Assembly (NCBI RefSeq): GCF_000310185.1
Contig: NZ_AMXD01000007.1
Location: 1-57,935 of the forward strand
Direction of reading: 5' to 3'
Source: Thauera aminoaromatica S2
Lineage (GTDB): Bacteria; Pseudomonadota; Gammaproteobacteria; Burkholderiales; Rhodocyclaceae
DNA: 57,935 nt
The notes below the pieces were generated by a model. That model saw only the letters and a program-made list of their open reading frames with translations, was not told the DNA's origin and made no database searches. Made by a program: the position numbers and the translations under genes. Shown here in pieces: positions 57,935-57,935 of the stretch; position 1 is the first letter of the stretch; each line of letters begins with the position of its first letter.

Positions 57935-57935
57935 C

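Overview
The window is a GC-rich chromosomal segment from a betaproteobacterium, most like the Thauera/Azoarcus group. The evidence is the gene order pilMNOPQ-aroK-aroB-dgt-gltBD, the neighbouring lptM-lysA, cyaY and mrcA genes, and the ubiD/pyrF/ubiA housekeeping set. This assignment is an inference from gene content, not from a marker-gene tree.

Layout. (1) 26-1042 encodes a YejK/NdpA nucleoid protein. (2) 1091-9726 is a very large type I-C CRISPR array with 95 spacers by hand count. It is split at one repeat by a complete 2.2-kb IS21-family element (3152-5353). Its distal end is capped by the broken end of a second, diverged IS21 copy. (3) 9727-17904, on the minus strand, is a complete I-C cas locus in the order cas3, cas5, cas8c, cas7, cas4, cas1, cas2, leader, array. 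(4) 18120-24264 carries chromate and cation efflux, a hemerythrin, a methyltransferase, a CoA-transferase and a drug-type MFS exporter. (5) 24447-30819 is an aromatic-acid catabolic operon (FAD hydroxylase, DUF2783, VOC protein, fumarylacetoacetase-like hydrolase, zeta-GST isomerase, metallo-beta-lactamase-fold protein). It faces a divergent IclR regulator. (6) 30887-32412 holds an FmdE-like gene, a decayed TauE/SafE gene and aroQ. (7) 32493-39024 is gltBD with a regulatory leader. (8) 39379-47341 is dgt, aroB, aroK and pilQPONM. (9) 47529-57935 is cell-wall, lysine, ubiquinone and pyrimidine housekeeping.

The most notable observation is in the 342-bp gap between cas3 and cas5. In the cas transcription direction it holds a degenerate CRISPR-repeat tail with the crRNA handle (12 of 13 bases), then a 33-nt spacer-like stretch, then an 11-bp perfect hairpin, then cas5. 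The spacer-like stretch matches 15 of its first 18 bases to a site just downstream of cas3. That site is preceded by TTC, the known I-C PAM, and two of the three mismatches fall at positions 6 and 12, which type I guides flip out. Between the target and the guide lies a previously unannotated 46-codon ORF for a small membrane protein. This is the architecture of a crRNA-resembling antitoxin or autorepressor (CreA/CreR type), possibly with its toxin (CreT).

Other points of note are two IS21 insertions into repeats of the same array, a leftover second allele of the gltD 3' end, a 31-bp duplication at the aroB stop, and REP-like inverted pairs in the gaps between convergent genes.
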